Source: Acanthaster planci
Lineage: Eukaryota; Echinodermata; Asteroidea; Valvatida; Acanthasteridae
Assembly (NCBI RefSeq): GCF_001949145.1
Contig: NW_019091609.1
Span: 212,857 to 276,856, forward strand
Length of the DNA: 64,000 bases
Direction of reading: 5' to 3'
Positions 22,047-33,839 of the stretch are shown here, one piece after another. The translations under genes were made by a program, and so were the position numbers. Below the pieces are notes generated by a model that saw only the letters and a list, made by a program, of their open reading frames with translations, did no database searches and had not been told where the DNA came from. The first letter of the stretch is position 1; the number at the start of each line of letters is the position of its first letter.

Positions 22047-22052
22047 AATAAA
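22047..22052 (+). promoter_or_regulatory. AATAAA polyadenylation signal
   Basis: Canonical AATAAA about 185 bp after the last stop of the RAG1 N-terminal-like gene, on the same strand. It fits as that gene's 3' end, though AT-rich DNA gives such hexamers by chance. Confidence 0.4.
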
Positions 22053-22099
22053 ATGAAGCAGCTAAAGCTGTTTTGTATTACAGAACGGGTCCAGTGACA

Positions 22100-22280
22100 A
22101 GTTCCTTGGATAATGTACTACCTAGATTACCATACAGGTGCACATTTTCCTTGGGCCATTATGCCATTCACTAACAATTTCAATCAACTGTAGTGCGCTG
22201 TCTATCCCATAATGCTTAGGTAGGCAGCCGCCATGTGTTTCCTCTTTTTGTTAGCACCATTGCAGACCAAAATTGTCACA
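22100..22280. repeat. Diverged repeat shared with the Ngaro-like element end
   Basis: Shares spaced blocks in the same order and orientation with about 51710-51880: a cctagattacca/cagattacca block, a ccattcactaa block, and CCGCCATGT..TTCCTCT..TT.TTAGCACCATT. It is probably a lone terminal fragment of the same retroelement family. No coding content. Confidence 0.45.
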
Positions 22281-23879
22281 GTTCACAACTGGGATAGCAA
22301 CATGTGGTCGAGGACATTAAAACACATTATTCTGTTTAAATGAATTCTTATTTATAACTTGGTTCCAAAAGTATTTACAAATATTCCAAATTTAAAATAC
22401 AAAATAAAATGAAAGTTTCAACAGTCAGATTTCACTGTTAAAATGTTCAAGTGAAAGGATATGTTCATGTTTGACTGAATACTTGACAGTAATAGCGCCA
22501 GATCGTAGTCTTAGGCAATCAAAATACTCCCAAAAGATTTGAGTGTTTTACTTATATTGCATTTTGGCCTTCTTTAGTCAGTTTTTATTATGCATTTCGT
22601 AACAAATACTACAAGTTTCTCTTTTTTACAGAGTTGCAGTTACATTCACTAGAACACAATCTCTAAAATTTAAACCCTAATCATCAAAGTGGTAGGTAGC
22701 TTCAACTGGTCCTTGGCAAATGAGGTTTTGAGGAACCAGGTAGCCTGCGGTCAGTCTCTGCAGTGGTTCTGCTTTCGTTGTCACTTAGTCCATACTTTCG
22801 TACTTGGGTAGTTACAGAGTGTCCTCAGTACCCAAATTGATGACCGTCTAAACATAAAAGTATATAATTGACCCAAACCTAATAATATTGCATCACTCTT
22901 ACTAATTCTTAGTTACTGAAGGATAATAATGGTGACCATTGTCTGTCTAATGGGAATTGAAATTAACTTTCCCCATCATTTGAGTTAAATAGATCATCAA
23001 AATCTGAACTTTGACTTATTTGTAATCCTGAAACACATTACAATCAAATTGGATATTTAACATAGAAGAAAACAGCTCTAAATGTCGAAATAGACTTGAA
23101 CAAGCAATTTTGACTTTCTTAAAAATAAATACATCACTGTCAATAAATAATTTACAGTTAATCTTCCCTTGCTTCACTTAGAGTCCTCACCCATCGCTTG
23201 GTCCAGAACTTCTCCACACAGAATGCCAAAACTAGCATAAAAGCAGCACCGAAACTGGCACAAAATTTCACACAGAAATTGGGCTACCAGATACACAGCA
23301 CTAGATTACAAATTCAGAGCACACAGCTCAACTTGCATGTCAGCTAAAAGCATCAGCTCCACTCTGAAACACATACCCTGCATTCTACTGTACATTGCCT
23401 AGTCCACTAGAGTCCACAATTCACAATAGTCTAAGTAGATTAATTAAGGTATCACTAATCCTCCGACGCACTGCATGAAAGGAAACAATTTCTTCAACTC
23501 CTGGCTTTCTGCACCTGAATCTGATGGCTGGCATGTCCGCATCAAGGAGGGAAACATAGGTTTATCCTCTGCTCCTATTCCTCCCTCTCATAACAGCACT
23601 CACTGAGCCAATGCGGGTTCTTTGTCACTGAGGTTTTTTCTGAATGGAGAAATATTAACTCAGCTTCCATTACTTACTACCCTGATGAGTTCTCAGTCAC
23701 TGAATTAGTAATAAAAGATCTTTGTTGAGTTTAGAATAAACTTTTGTTGTGCATGTGGTGGAAGACAAAATTACAGTAGAGTCAGGGAAATCACCCTATT
23801 AGATTTCCCTAGACAACAACTCCATATGAGCAGAATTCTTCTGTAACCCCTGCCTTAATAACTGGTCCTTCACAGCCTT
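22281..23879. other. Intron sequence, nothing recognised
   Basis: AT-rich, no open frame of note and no repeat ends found. The last few hundred bases may already belong to the DIRS fossil that follows. Confidence 0.45.
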
Positions 23880-26800
23880 GGATAAAGAATAATTTATATG
23901 TTCGAACAACTCATTAAAATCACTACCTCACCACTTCAATTGTATAATGCCCACCACCCCATACCCTCACCCCATCAAATTCATCCTGTTCATCACACCC
24001 TTTCCTATGTCGCCTCCCCACACCCCGCCTCCCAAGTGATTCTACAGCTGACACTAGCTCCATACAACTGTTTGTGCTGGAATTGGATATAAATTCCCTA
24101 CTGCAAAACACACTGCCCCAGTTCAACCCAACCAAGTGAAGGACGGTGTCTGGCCTACATCCTTCCTTACACCTAATGGAACCAAGCCAAAGGTTTCCCA
24201 TCATCAATCTGAAATTGTCGTACAGATTCCTTTCGCACAGGAATTTCCATATAAACATTAATACACTTCCGATCCTGGACCTTCTCCACCAGTCTCCTGG
24301 AGATTTATTTCCCCGCTCCCTCTCACGGCACGAGACCGCAGGTTCCTTCACCACATGTACACAAAGGGAAGACATATACATTCCAGCTCTTCCCTTTGGT
24401 CTGTCAGCTCCACCCAGGGCCTTCTCCCGGGTTGCAAAAAATGTCGTCGGCAATCCACTAAGGCTAGATGTCATGTTCTGGTTAGATACTTAGATGACTC
24501 GCTGATTGTCAGCTAGGCCTAGGACAAGGCTGTGATGTCAACCTATCTTTCCAAAGATCTTGCTACCAAACTGGGATTTCTTGTCAACCAAGGAATATTG
24601 AAGCTGGTGCCATTTCTGCTTCCAACCTACCTTGAGGCTATGATCATTCTCTGCTTAGACATTATCATCCCAACAGTTGAACAAGCCGCCAGCCTCCAAA
24701 ATACATCCATCACTTCTAGTCATGTTAAACTCCTTACCACTTGACATCTCACAGGCAAAACCCAAAATGGTAATGACAACCTATGCATCATCCCCTGGAT
24801 GGGGGGCTGCTCTTCCTCCTCATTATGTTTCAGGGAACTGGGACACCCAATTCCAGTGAAGCCACATCGTCTGGGAACTGTGAGCTATTTTCAATGCCTT
24901 ACACCACTTCCTTGTATATTGTGAAGGAAGGAGCATCTTGATACACTTGGGCAATTCAACAGTGGTGGCCTCTATCAACCATCAAGGCGGCACATGTTCA
25001 CCCCAATTATGCATATTAACTTGGGAAATTCTGCTCTGGTCGAACCATCTTCTGACTGACCTGCAAGCTGTTTACTCCACAGTGTCCAACAATTCTATTA
25101 TGGATGCACAGTCGTATTGGCCCAACAGAATGGTCTCTCTACAACAATGCAGCCAAAACAATCTTCTTGGTGATAAAGTGGCCGTTCATCAATCTCTTCA
25201 TATCAGCCAACAAAATGCAACTCCTGGTGTTTTATCCCAGAACACCACATCTACAGGCATGGGCCATGAATGCTATGCAGACTGATTGGACCGGCCTACT
25301 TGTGTATGCCTTCCCACCTATTAAACTGATGCAACTGGTTCTCTCCAAGATAGAGCGCGAATATCGTCAAATTCTGACATTCACCCCTTTCTGACTGCGT
25401 CAGCTGAAAGTTCCCAGACTGACCAAGCTGCTGGTTCTCTGGCTGTTTCTACTCCTGACCAGACCAGACATTCTCCAACATCCCAAGTCAGGGATTCTGC
25501 ACCCAAGGATCTACACCTAACATGTTGGACATTGTCCAATGGTCCTGCTTGGCAGAACTTTCTAGAGACGCTGTGGCCAAGGCCACCCACAAATGACACC
25601 TTCACCCGCAAGGTTTTGCAGAGTACAGCATTTTGTCATGTGCTACGATGAACAGACTGTGGCTCCAATCATCATTCCTCAGAGTATTGTAGCGGACCTT
25701 TTCATGATTCTTTTTCGCTTTGGGTTATAAGTCTCCTCAATTGGCAAATATAAATTGGCCATGGTCGCCATAAATTTGGGCTTCAAGGATGGTGCAACCA
25801 TCTCTAACAACATGGCCCTTCACCATCTTGTCTAAAGTCCTCTAGATACTTACTACTTCCCCCTCGAGCCCTTAAGTAATGCCTCCTTTATACATGCCAG
25901 TATCAAGCTAGCCTTTTTCCTGGCCATGACTACTTCAAGACAAGTCAGTGAACTTAAAGTCCTTTTCAGTTGCTGAAGATCATCCACACTGGGAGCCACA
26001 TGGTATCCACTTCATCCTGACCATCAGCTTTCTGACAAAGAATCGGACTCTGCCGTAGCTGCTGGATATCTTTGCACCTTTGATTGCCTCTCATACTGGC
26101 AACAAGGCAGATATACTCTAGTGCCCAGTCCGTGTGCTTAAGTGATATGTACCCAATAACTGGGACCTGAGAGGAACAATAACACATCGCTACCACTAGA
26201 CCACATCGCCCAAAGGCAAGAGACACCATTGCACGCTGGACAGTTTTGGCCCTTAAACCCAGATGGGCCACCACGCTTTGATGAACAGAACAAGTACTGC
26301 ATTAGGGACCATGATGTAAGAGCATTTTCTATGTCCTGGTCTTACCTTCAAGGAGTTTCTATTCCAGACATCTGCAAGGCTGCATGTTGGGAATCTCCCT
26401 CTACCTTCACCTCCTGCTACCTCAAGGATGTCTTGAAGAGCAGCTCCCCACATGGCAAGGCAATCCAATCCTACTGTCAGCAGTGCAGAAGTCTGAGACC
26501 TCCTGCAGACAGACAGTTCCCAAGTCATCTTTAGGATCTAATCATTTTGAATTGGGTTTCTGACTTGCTTTCATATTAAGTCTGATAGGGATACCTAACC
26601 CAAACAGTTCTCACCCACCCATCCTCCCCACTCTGGCTTCAACCTTTGGATTGCTTTAAAAAAGAACGAAGAACATAGCGGCATGACCGCAATGCATAAT
26701 CGGAAGTCCGGGTGCACTACAGTTGATCAAGTCTTTTCAGCGAATGACAGTAGGCATGTGGTAAATTTGCATATATAAAACTGTTTTGGGTTGGTATTCT
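23880..26800 (+). mobile_element. DIRS-type retroelement fossil (RT, RNase H, tyrosine recombinase)
   Basis: A long + strand fossil of a DIRS element, a retroelement that inserts with a tyrosine recombinase in place of an integrase. Parts in order: reverse transcriptase blocks (about 24146-24745; PALPFGLSAPPRAFSRVAKN, then KLGFLVNQ), RNase H-like region (about 24760-25130; SSPGWGAALPPHYVSGNWD), and tyrosine recombinase (about 25620-26534; HDVRAFSMSWSY and DICKAACWESPSTFTSCYLK). The non-coding end resembles 4430-4640. Broken in many places and old. No complete gene remains. Confidence 0.75.
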
Positions 26801-26989
26801 CCAGTACACTCATTCCACACGTCTGTTGGGGGGGGGAATTTAAGGAATAGTAGAGTTCATTTTTGTCTTGTGTGTCTTCGTTTGGTGTGCCAAATTTGGT
26901 TTCTATGTACTCTGGGCTACATAAGCACCCCCCTCCCAAACCATTATTCATCAAACCCAAATTCAAACTGACCTAGCCAAACACCTAGC
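26801..26989. other. Short spacer between two DIRS pieces, with a G run
   Basis: A run of nine or ten Gs at about 26825-26835. Otherwise unassigned. Confidence 0.4.
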
Positions 26990-27490
26990 CTTAGAGGCAG
27001 ATATCAAATCCCTCTTCAATGCAACTTTGATAGTTCCATTGGGAGAAGGATCATCTATTTTCATGGACTCCCTCCAAATGATCATCAACTTAATTCAGAC
27101 TCCATCACGCGCTGCATCTTTCAATCTGAAAGATGAATATGTGCATTTTCACATTCATCCCACGACATGCCAGTTCAATACAAGGGAGTAACAGCCTTCT
27201 TTTCAGTCTGTCAATTTCTCCTCGGGTCTTCCTGAAAAAAAAAGCTGGAGTAGTACTACACAGGTACAACTTTACAATGATCTAAACCAGGTTTACTGAC
27301 TCATTATCAAGCTCATGAAGGTTGAAGCCAGCAAAACCCTCCACAAAATTTTGACCATGACCACACAACTGGGGTTCCTGGTCAACAGAAAGAAATTGCA
27401 CCTTATTCCCACTGATACTCACATTTCTAGGAGCCATACTCGACCTCAAAACCAGTATGGCCTTTTCCACTGACACAAGGGTGTGGTACG
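26990..27490 (+). mobile_element. DIRS reverse transcriptase fossil fragment
   Basis: Translation shows RT palm blocks like those of DIRS elements (SLQMIINLIQTPSRAASFNL, KDEYVHFHIHP, then TQLGFLVNRKKLHLIPT). It follows the end of the previous DIRS copy in the same orientation, so it is the start of another truncated copy or a nested piece. Broken several times. Confidence 0.6.
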
Positions 27491-27559
27491 TCCTCTAGGG
27501 GAATATGAATTTGTAGTGGCTCTTCGGATAAGCACACCCTCCCACATGTCTGTGTGAGG

Positions 27560-28140
27560 ATTTGTATGAAGAACCTACATACATGCATTCATGCATAGAA
27601 TTCTTAATTTTGATTATCAAGAGCCGCCCCCTTTGTTTTGTACACGTTTCTTCCACCTTCCACTTTAGTCCCAAAGCAACTTTGGATCTTACATCAAATG
27701 AAGGACTTTTGTCTAAAGATGTGCATAGAACAATGACATCATGATGACGTCATCAAATGATTTATTATTGATTTTCTATATTTATTTCAGCCCATTGACT
27801 TTGTACACATTTTCATGACACTATTTTGGTAATTTGGCGATCTTCAATTGTAACCAAAGTTACAGGCAACAAAGACCCAGATGCAAAGATACCTCCAAAT
27901 TTATGTTGTCATGATGACGTCATCAATTGATTTGTTATTGATTTTTAAATATTTAGTTCAGCCCATTGACTTTATACACGTTTTCGAGGCACTATTTTCA
28001 TACCTTAGTAATCGTTGATAGTCATCAATCTTACAGCAAGCACTAACTTTGGAGTGAAGATAATTCTGAAATATTTACGTCATGATGACGTCATCACGTG
28101 ATTTTTTTATAAAATGTTGAATATTTAAATATTCCGTTAA
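27560..28140. repeat. Satellite A: about 170-bp degenerate tandem repeat with TGACGTCA
   Basis: Three units marked by TGACGTCA at 27745, 27915 and 28086 (spacing 170 and 171). Each is followed by a phrase like atgatttattattgattttc and, in the first two units, a form of agcccattgactttgtacac. Units are diverged but keep the palindrome. More copies are at 30000-30830, so a single array was split by later insertions. Confidence 0.75.
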
Positions 28141-28899
28141 ATATATAAAAATCCAAAAATATAATCAAAAAATCAACCTTGGCCTCCCACAACATTCTGT
28201 TTGCAGCAAGCAAGTGCCAGGATAACGTGATGGATTGTGGTTGAAACCGGAAGTAGACTTATTGTTTAAAAGCGGTAAAAGGCATTAATTTTTTTTTTCA
28301 GCGGAGTTAGTCTGTTGGTGTTAGTGCTGGGTTGAAACCCTGCTTATATCTTGGAGAGGAATTGCTTTAGGCAAATATTGAGCTAAATTTAGTGGTGACA
28401 TCATCAACAATTGCTTTTTTCATAATGGACATTATGAAATGTCAAATGTTATTAATTTTGCCTGAATTCTACTTTTTTGTTCCTTAAAAAAGGGGCATGA
28501 CACCTGTTCTGCATGGGGACGTATTAAGTCCTGAACCCCAAACAGGATGGGTGATGAAGTCAATGACAACACCAGACCCTTAACTTTCAGATATCCCACA
28601 TTGTGTCATTTACTGATGAATGTCAGAGTAGTTTCGAAGTGTATATCACACAGTACAGCTTTCTAGTCACAGTTATCAAAAGTGAAATTCATTTTGGCGC
28701 CAAAATGTTCAGGATAGTGCAACAGATGTCATCTATAGTGGTCCTGCAATCTTTGTTCTTATATTTTGTTCACAGAAAATGTGAAATGTGCAATGAATTA
28801 TTGTGTTAGATATTATCAAAGAATTTTGTTTTTTAGAGTGACAAGGCATGTTTACGATTATGCAAATAAGGCAGGGTTTGCAGACCGGTGTGAATGGAG
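28141..28899. other. Intron sequence, nothing recognised
   Basis: The frame 28603-28809 has no motif or splice context. Low-complexity T runs only. Confidence 0.45.
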
Positions 28900-29360
28900 A
28901 ATACACTCTTTAAGGCCCTGTATCTCCTGAAGTACATGTCTAATTGGGTTCAAATCTTGCAGATATCTTGAATAGAGAGTGCTTTAGAGGAAAATTGACC
29001 TGATGTGATAATGACATCATGAGGAGACAAGTAACAAGACAGCAAGTTGAACTCTTGAAGGCCCTATATCTCCTGATGTACATGACCAATCAGGTTCAAA
29101 TCTTGCAGATATCTTCAAAGGGAGCTTTTCGGACAAATAATGAAGGGATGTGACGATGACGTCATCAGAAGACAAGTCATGTGACATTAAAGGTGCACTC
29201 CTCAAAGCAATATATCTCGTGAAGTACATATTCGATTGGGTTCAAACCTTGCAGATCTCTAGAAAAGGAGGAGTTTCAGACAAACATTGACCTGATGTGG
29301 TAAGGACTTCATCTTGTGACTAGTCACATGACATTAAAAGTACATTCTTTACAAGCCTAT
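28900..29360. repeat. Satellite B: about 145-bp degenerate tandem repeat
   Basis: Three to four units built around aaggccctatatctcctgaa, then gggttcaaatcttgcagata, then a GATGACGTCATCA-like block (exact TGACGTCA at 29157). Further fragments are at about 31255-31300 and 32160-32290. Different from satellite A in its body but sharing the palindromic block. Confidence 0.7.
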
Positions 29361-29560
29361 ATCTTGTGACTGGGCTGAAATTTGGTAGATAGATTTGGCA
29401 AGTGTTATAGACAAGGTGACATTATGTAAAGGGTGCAAACTTTAATTCTTTGTATCTCCTAATTTCCAAAAAGGGGGAAATTCAAATGTGGTTGTATCTC
29501 AAATGAAGGAATGCCCTTTTCTTAAGAAAAAAAAAATGCAAAAGGCCCTTTGCTCTTTCC

Positions 29561-29965
29561 TTAACCCCCTTCGCGCCGGGAAGCGGCTATAGCCGCCGTA
29601 AAAATTGAGATTCTCAGCCCGCTTTTCTGCAACTATACTCAGCCCTCGCTCGAGCAAACAGGATGAAAGAAGGCAGACCCTGGCTCTTATATATATGGTA
29701 ATTGGTCTTTGTGCGTAGCCCAGAAATGAAAAGAGTGANNNNNNNNNNNNNNNNNNNNNNNNNNNNNNNNNNNNNNNNNNNNNNNNNNNNNNNNNNNNNN
29801 NNNNNNNNNNNNNNNNNNNNNNNNNNNNNNNNNNNNNNNNNNNNNNTGCAGAGCATGCAGGGCCACAAACCAAGAATTTGCGGTTTGGCAGGTGGCCTTC
29901 GTGGCCAAGCGAGGCTGGAATTCTTGGAGTCGGCTTTCGGAAAGAAATTCCCGTTGTCAAGGGGT
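29561..29965. mobile_element. TTAA-type MITE (CCCCTTC family), copy 1, contains assembly gap
   Basis: Starts TTAACCCCCTTCGCGCCGGG. It is closely similar along its length to 43186-43608, in the same orientation: both contain gaaagaaggcagaccctggc and gcagagcatgcagggccaca. The right end near 29960 (AAGGGGT) has lost the second TTAA. The N run at 29739-29846 replaces internal sequence present in the other copy. The insertion separates satellite B from the next satellite A block. Confidence 0.8.
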
Positions 29966-29999
29966 AGAGACAGACAAAACCTCTAGTCTTGTCTTCTTC

Positions 30000-30830
30000 T
30001 TTTTCAGTCATCATCCTTTTAACAGTCAACTTTGGCAGTTTACTAAATCTGATCGACTTCAAACTTGGCAGACCTTTAGACAATTACCCAAGGATGTGTG
30101 TAGAACAAATTTGTCATGATGATATCATAACGTTATTTGTTATTGATTTTTGAATATTTATTTTTTTGGCCATGGGGTTTGTACATGTTTTTCTCCCATC
30201 AATCGACTTTGGTAGTTTACTAAATCTGATAGGCTTCAGACTTGGTGTGCACTCAGAAAATTCATAAAGAATGAACTTAGAACGAATTCATCCTGATTAC
30301 ATCGTCATGTGATTTATTGTTGAGTTTTCAAAATTTAATATTTTGCCATAGGGTTTTACACGTTTTTCTACCACACACTATTATCAAACTTTATGAGCGA
30401 GTAGTCCTCAACTGCGACCGAGATTTACGACCAGAACGAAAGAGAAATCAGACTAAATTTTCCCTTCCGTTCAATTACAAATATACCCAAGAGTCAAAAT
30501 ATCAAGTAATAAAATCATTCAGTTTAAATGCGAATCATGTGACGTCAAAGCAGCAGTTTCTCTGAATATGTGTTTTATTAGCCCATTGACTTTGTACATG
30601 TTTTCAAGCCACCCTTATAGTAACTTCGCGATGTTTGATCGTTATCAAGGTGATAGCTGACATAAAGACCTGATACAAGATTTAATGGAAATCGATGACG
30701 TCATGATGATGCCGTCATGTGATTTATCATTCATTGATTTTTCAATATTTATTTAGTTCAGCCCATTGACATTGTACACGTTTCAAGCTACAATCCTGGT
30801 AACTTTGAGATCAGTGGAAACACCAAAATG
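30000..30830. repeat. Satellite A, second block
   Basis: Four to five diverged units with phrases such as gcccattgactttgtacatg, tttactaaatctgat and tgattttt.aatattta. Exact TGACGTCA sites lie at 30540 and 30696. The unit length is near 170-190 bp. Same family as 27560-28140. Confidence 0.65.
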
Positions 30831-31469
30831 GCTAGTTTTGTAGTTTTGTTAGTTTGTAGTTTGTACGTATCCATATTCGAGCATGCAGAAAAGTGCTTAT
30901 GTCAGAGGTTAAATATTTTATTTCTTTCTAAATCTGCGTGTATGTCCTGGGTCAATCATTATTCTCCAATTTTGGGGTTTTCTTTATCGTATAGCACGAT
31001 GATGCTACTTACATTGATTGGCTGTCTGTGCAAGGGGCATAAGTATTGGAAACAGGAAAATGGTCTATATTCTATATGCCTCTGCACAATACGCCCTTGA
31101 TATTAAACTATAAGTACGCAGTGCTAGGGTGTATACAGAAATGCAAAAATGGCAAATTTTGTATCTTGCTATGTCCTGTACACACAATCGTCCTTGTACA
31201 GAAGAACCAATATCGCAGATCCAAACAGGATATTTTCTCTACAATCCATGCGCATCCTTTAAGGCCTGATATCTCCTTAGGTTGAAATCTTGCAGATTTC
31301 ATGCTACTTCGCTTCGCTTATACTCATGAAAACTGTGTCACATTATGGAACGTCACTAAATAAGAAGTGGGAGAATATATACATTTCAGAATTTATTAAA
31401 CATACATCATGGGGGCTGGTCTGCACATGGGCACGCAGGCTGAATTTACAAGGAGAAACACATACCTCG
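30831..31469. other. Intron sequence, nothing firm
   Basis: The frame 30828-31100 starts with a hydrophobic stretch but matches nothing I know. A satellite B fragment lies near 31255-31300. Confidence 0.4.
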
Positions 31470-31930
31470 AAAAAGAGGACGTTTGGCAGGATTTTGAGGA
31501 TAGCCGAGGCCATGATCGTAGGCTCGCTTCTTTTGCTATTTCCTGCCCTCAATGACCTTCCTCCCCTGCTGCTTTGACAGTCTGCTGTTTGTCTGTCCAT
31601 ACACAAAACAATCTACCACCCCACCTTGCTAGAGTCTGCAATCTTGATTTTCTGCTTGCGTTCCGCCACCAGTTGTTCAGCCTCTTCAATCACTTGAATG
31701 GCTTGCTCCTTATCATCTCTGGAAATTACTGCTGTTTTTATGTTATCTAAAGTGATTTTGAATTTTCCACTAAACTCAAATTGTGCCACATTTCCTGGTT
31801 TTGTTAATTCTTTAGGGTTCCGCTTGTTTCTGAGTTCCCGAATAGAACTTGAATCAGCCTTGGGTGCAGAAATGGCCTCAAATCTCTAATCGAAGTATTC
31901 CTTAAACCTATTGAATAATAATGTGGGGTT
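31470..31930 (-). mobile_element. Retroelement gag-like fossil (antisense)
   Basis: The minus strand reads as a protein piece rich in charged helix: NPKELTKPGNVAQFEF, then an EEAEQLVAERKQKIKIADSS segment. This is the pattern of the N-terminal gag-like protein of DIRS/Gypsy-type retroelements in invertebrates (a KPGNxxQFEF block followed by RNKLIKIADxS). It lacks the rest of the element in this window and is broken. A host exon of unknown function is the alternative. Confidence 0.5.
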
Positions 31931-33018
31931 TGTAGCTGCATGGCCCTGCTCAGTAGATATTAATTACTCTGGAGACCAAAGGCACTTGTGTGGCATTGGT
32001 AGTGGACACACAGCGTGAGTGCTAGAGCCTGAAGTGATTTCACTATCACAGTGAATGACTTTTATACGCTTTATAGTGAAAGGGCTGTGGTATGTGAAAG
32101 ATGCATGGCACCGTCTTACGTAATACCACCGTGCCTAACTGCCAAACAAAACAATATTTATTGACTACAAAGGGAAGTATTATAGACGAAAATTGCCCTC
32201 ATGTATTGATGACATCATCAGCTGACAAATCAAGTGACATTAAAAGTGCACTTCGTAAAGCTAAATATTCTTTGAAATACCAGTACATATGATGATTTCT
32301 TTAAAATATCTTCAGTAAACAGCTCTCAACACATTTATTGAAAGCTTTATTTAAATACATGTCGTATCGTATTGAATAAAACATTATCACTTATTTGTTT
32401 CTAATACTGTCATAGTTTAATTTCTCAAAGTTCTTTCATCAAAAATGCCGAAACAGCCTGTGGTTGTTTTAACGACTGTTAAACCTCTAGTGTTACTGTT
32501 TTTGTAACACACAAAAAAAGTGTCATTAGAGAGTGTTATTCAATAGCTGCTTCGTGTAAGTTGAACAAGTACGTGTCAAAGGTTGGAATGGGTGAAAATG
32601 TTTTCATCAAGTGACTTTTCAATTCATTTCTAATAGAAATATGGTCATATTTGTGTGAGGTTTTAGAACCAAAAGCAGATCACCTGAGGAGGCCACAGTT
32701 TTACTGAATCAATCACGATTAAATTAATGTGCATCAATCAGATTCATTTGGTTAGAGAAAATGTGTCATACCCAGTTCCCTTCAACAGAAAACATACATC
32801 ATATCCAGTTTGTTATAATTGGGAAAAGGAATTTAAACTGACCGATTCTTCCCACGTGAAGAACAGTTACTTCCATCTTATTCAAACTGATCTTGTAAAC
32901 TTCAGTATCAGTTCATCTTTTCAAGCTCAGAAATTATTTTATATTAATTAATTCAACTTTAAGTAATTGCATTTAAAATAATGTGCCATCTCTTTTCTTG
33001 ATATTTGTCTTTGTACAG
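31931..33018. other. Intron sequence with a satellite B fragment
   Basis: 32160-32290 resembles satellite B (gatgacatcatcagctgaca, gtgacattaaaagtgcactt). Otherwise AT-rich and unassigned up to the TRIM37 exon. Confidence 0.45.
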
Positions 33019-33095
33019 GATGGAAATGGTGTTGTCAGAGGCAATTACCTATCAGTATTTTTAGAGCTATCTTCTGGTCTTCCAGACACATCCAA
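33019..33095 (+). CDS. TRIM37: TRIM37 internal exon: MATH domain
   Basis: A 77-nt exon after ttgtacag, before gtaagt. It encodes [20 protein letters not shown] plus LPDTSK. The vertebrate version is [20 protein letters not shown] plus LPETSK. It enters in phase 0 and leaves in phase 2, completing Lys with the exon at 56044. The following intron is about 22.9 kb. This is one of the most conserved parts of the MATH domain. Confidence 0.95.
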
Positions 33096-33231
33096 GTAAG
33101 TTGCAGTGGGTGGGTGGGGAAATGAACACTACTCTTATTGATTGTTTACAATAATTGACTGTGTGGTTCCGCTCCGAATCTGCCACACTCGTAGTGCCCC
33201 AACAGGAAACACACAACAATTGAACACGAGA

Positions 33232-33705
33232 ATGGCTGACGTACAGGAAACACTAACAAACAAACCTCAGTATGGCCAACCTCCCCTACTTTACCAGTGG
33301 ACTAACAAGCGAGGGAATGCAGGTACAAATATTTTTGCGAAAGACACTGTTGCCCTGGGCTCACAAGTGAATTCCATCATAACGATAATAACTCCGATGT
33401 TTGCCAAGAAAAATGGGGATGAGGCAAATAATGAGCACCTAATTTGGTATCGTGTTTCCAAGCCTACCGATTCAATGCCTTGCATTTACGCTCCGATGAG
33501 TTTTGTGCATTTGTTCCAAAATAGAATAAGCGTGGTAATATTTCTGACTAAATTAAACATGTCTGAGGAAAACGACACATACAGGTGTTCGGCAATAACA
33601 AGATACATTGGTGCATTGAAAATTCATCAATACACACAAGGTCATGTATGCCTACGTGCAGTGTTAAAACTGCTGGATCAGCCATCTTCCTTCCGGTCAG
33701 CATAG
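33232..33705 (+). CDS. Uncharacterised protein with Ig V-like pattern (157 aa)
   Basis: An intact frame that starts at an ATG in good context (AGAATGG), with the frame open 90 bp further upstream. It lies just after a TRIM37 exon and is not explained by any repeat I recognise. Residues about 70-76 read LIWYRVS, like the core Trp of an Ig strand C. Residues about 99-123 read RISVVIFLTKLNMSEENDTY then RCSAI, like strands E-F with the DxxxYxC tyrosine corner. The first Ig cysteine is not in its usual place (strand B reads NSIITIIT), though other Cys are present. No signal peptide or membrane span follows from the ATG, so it may be one exon of a larger gene. Function is unknown, and chance cannot be excluded. 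Confidence 0.3.
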   Translation: MADVQETLTNKPQYGQPPLLYQWTNKRGNAGTNIFAKDTVALGSQVNSIITIITPMFAKKNGDEANNEHLIWYRVSKPTDSMPCIYAPMSFVHLFQNRISVVIFLTKLNMSEENDTYRCSAITRYIGALKIHQYTQGHVCLRAVLKLLDQPSSFRSA

Positions 33706-33839
33706 TAAATATGCCCCCTAAGCCAGCATCACTTTTGCCTTCCCACTGGACCTCAATGTTATCGTCGAACTCCAGATCACCAGTCGCCTATCAAACGAGG
33801 CAGTCGCCCATAACTAAAACTCAACCTACATGAATAATG

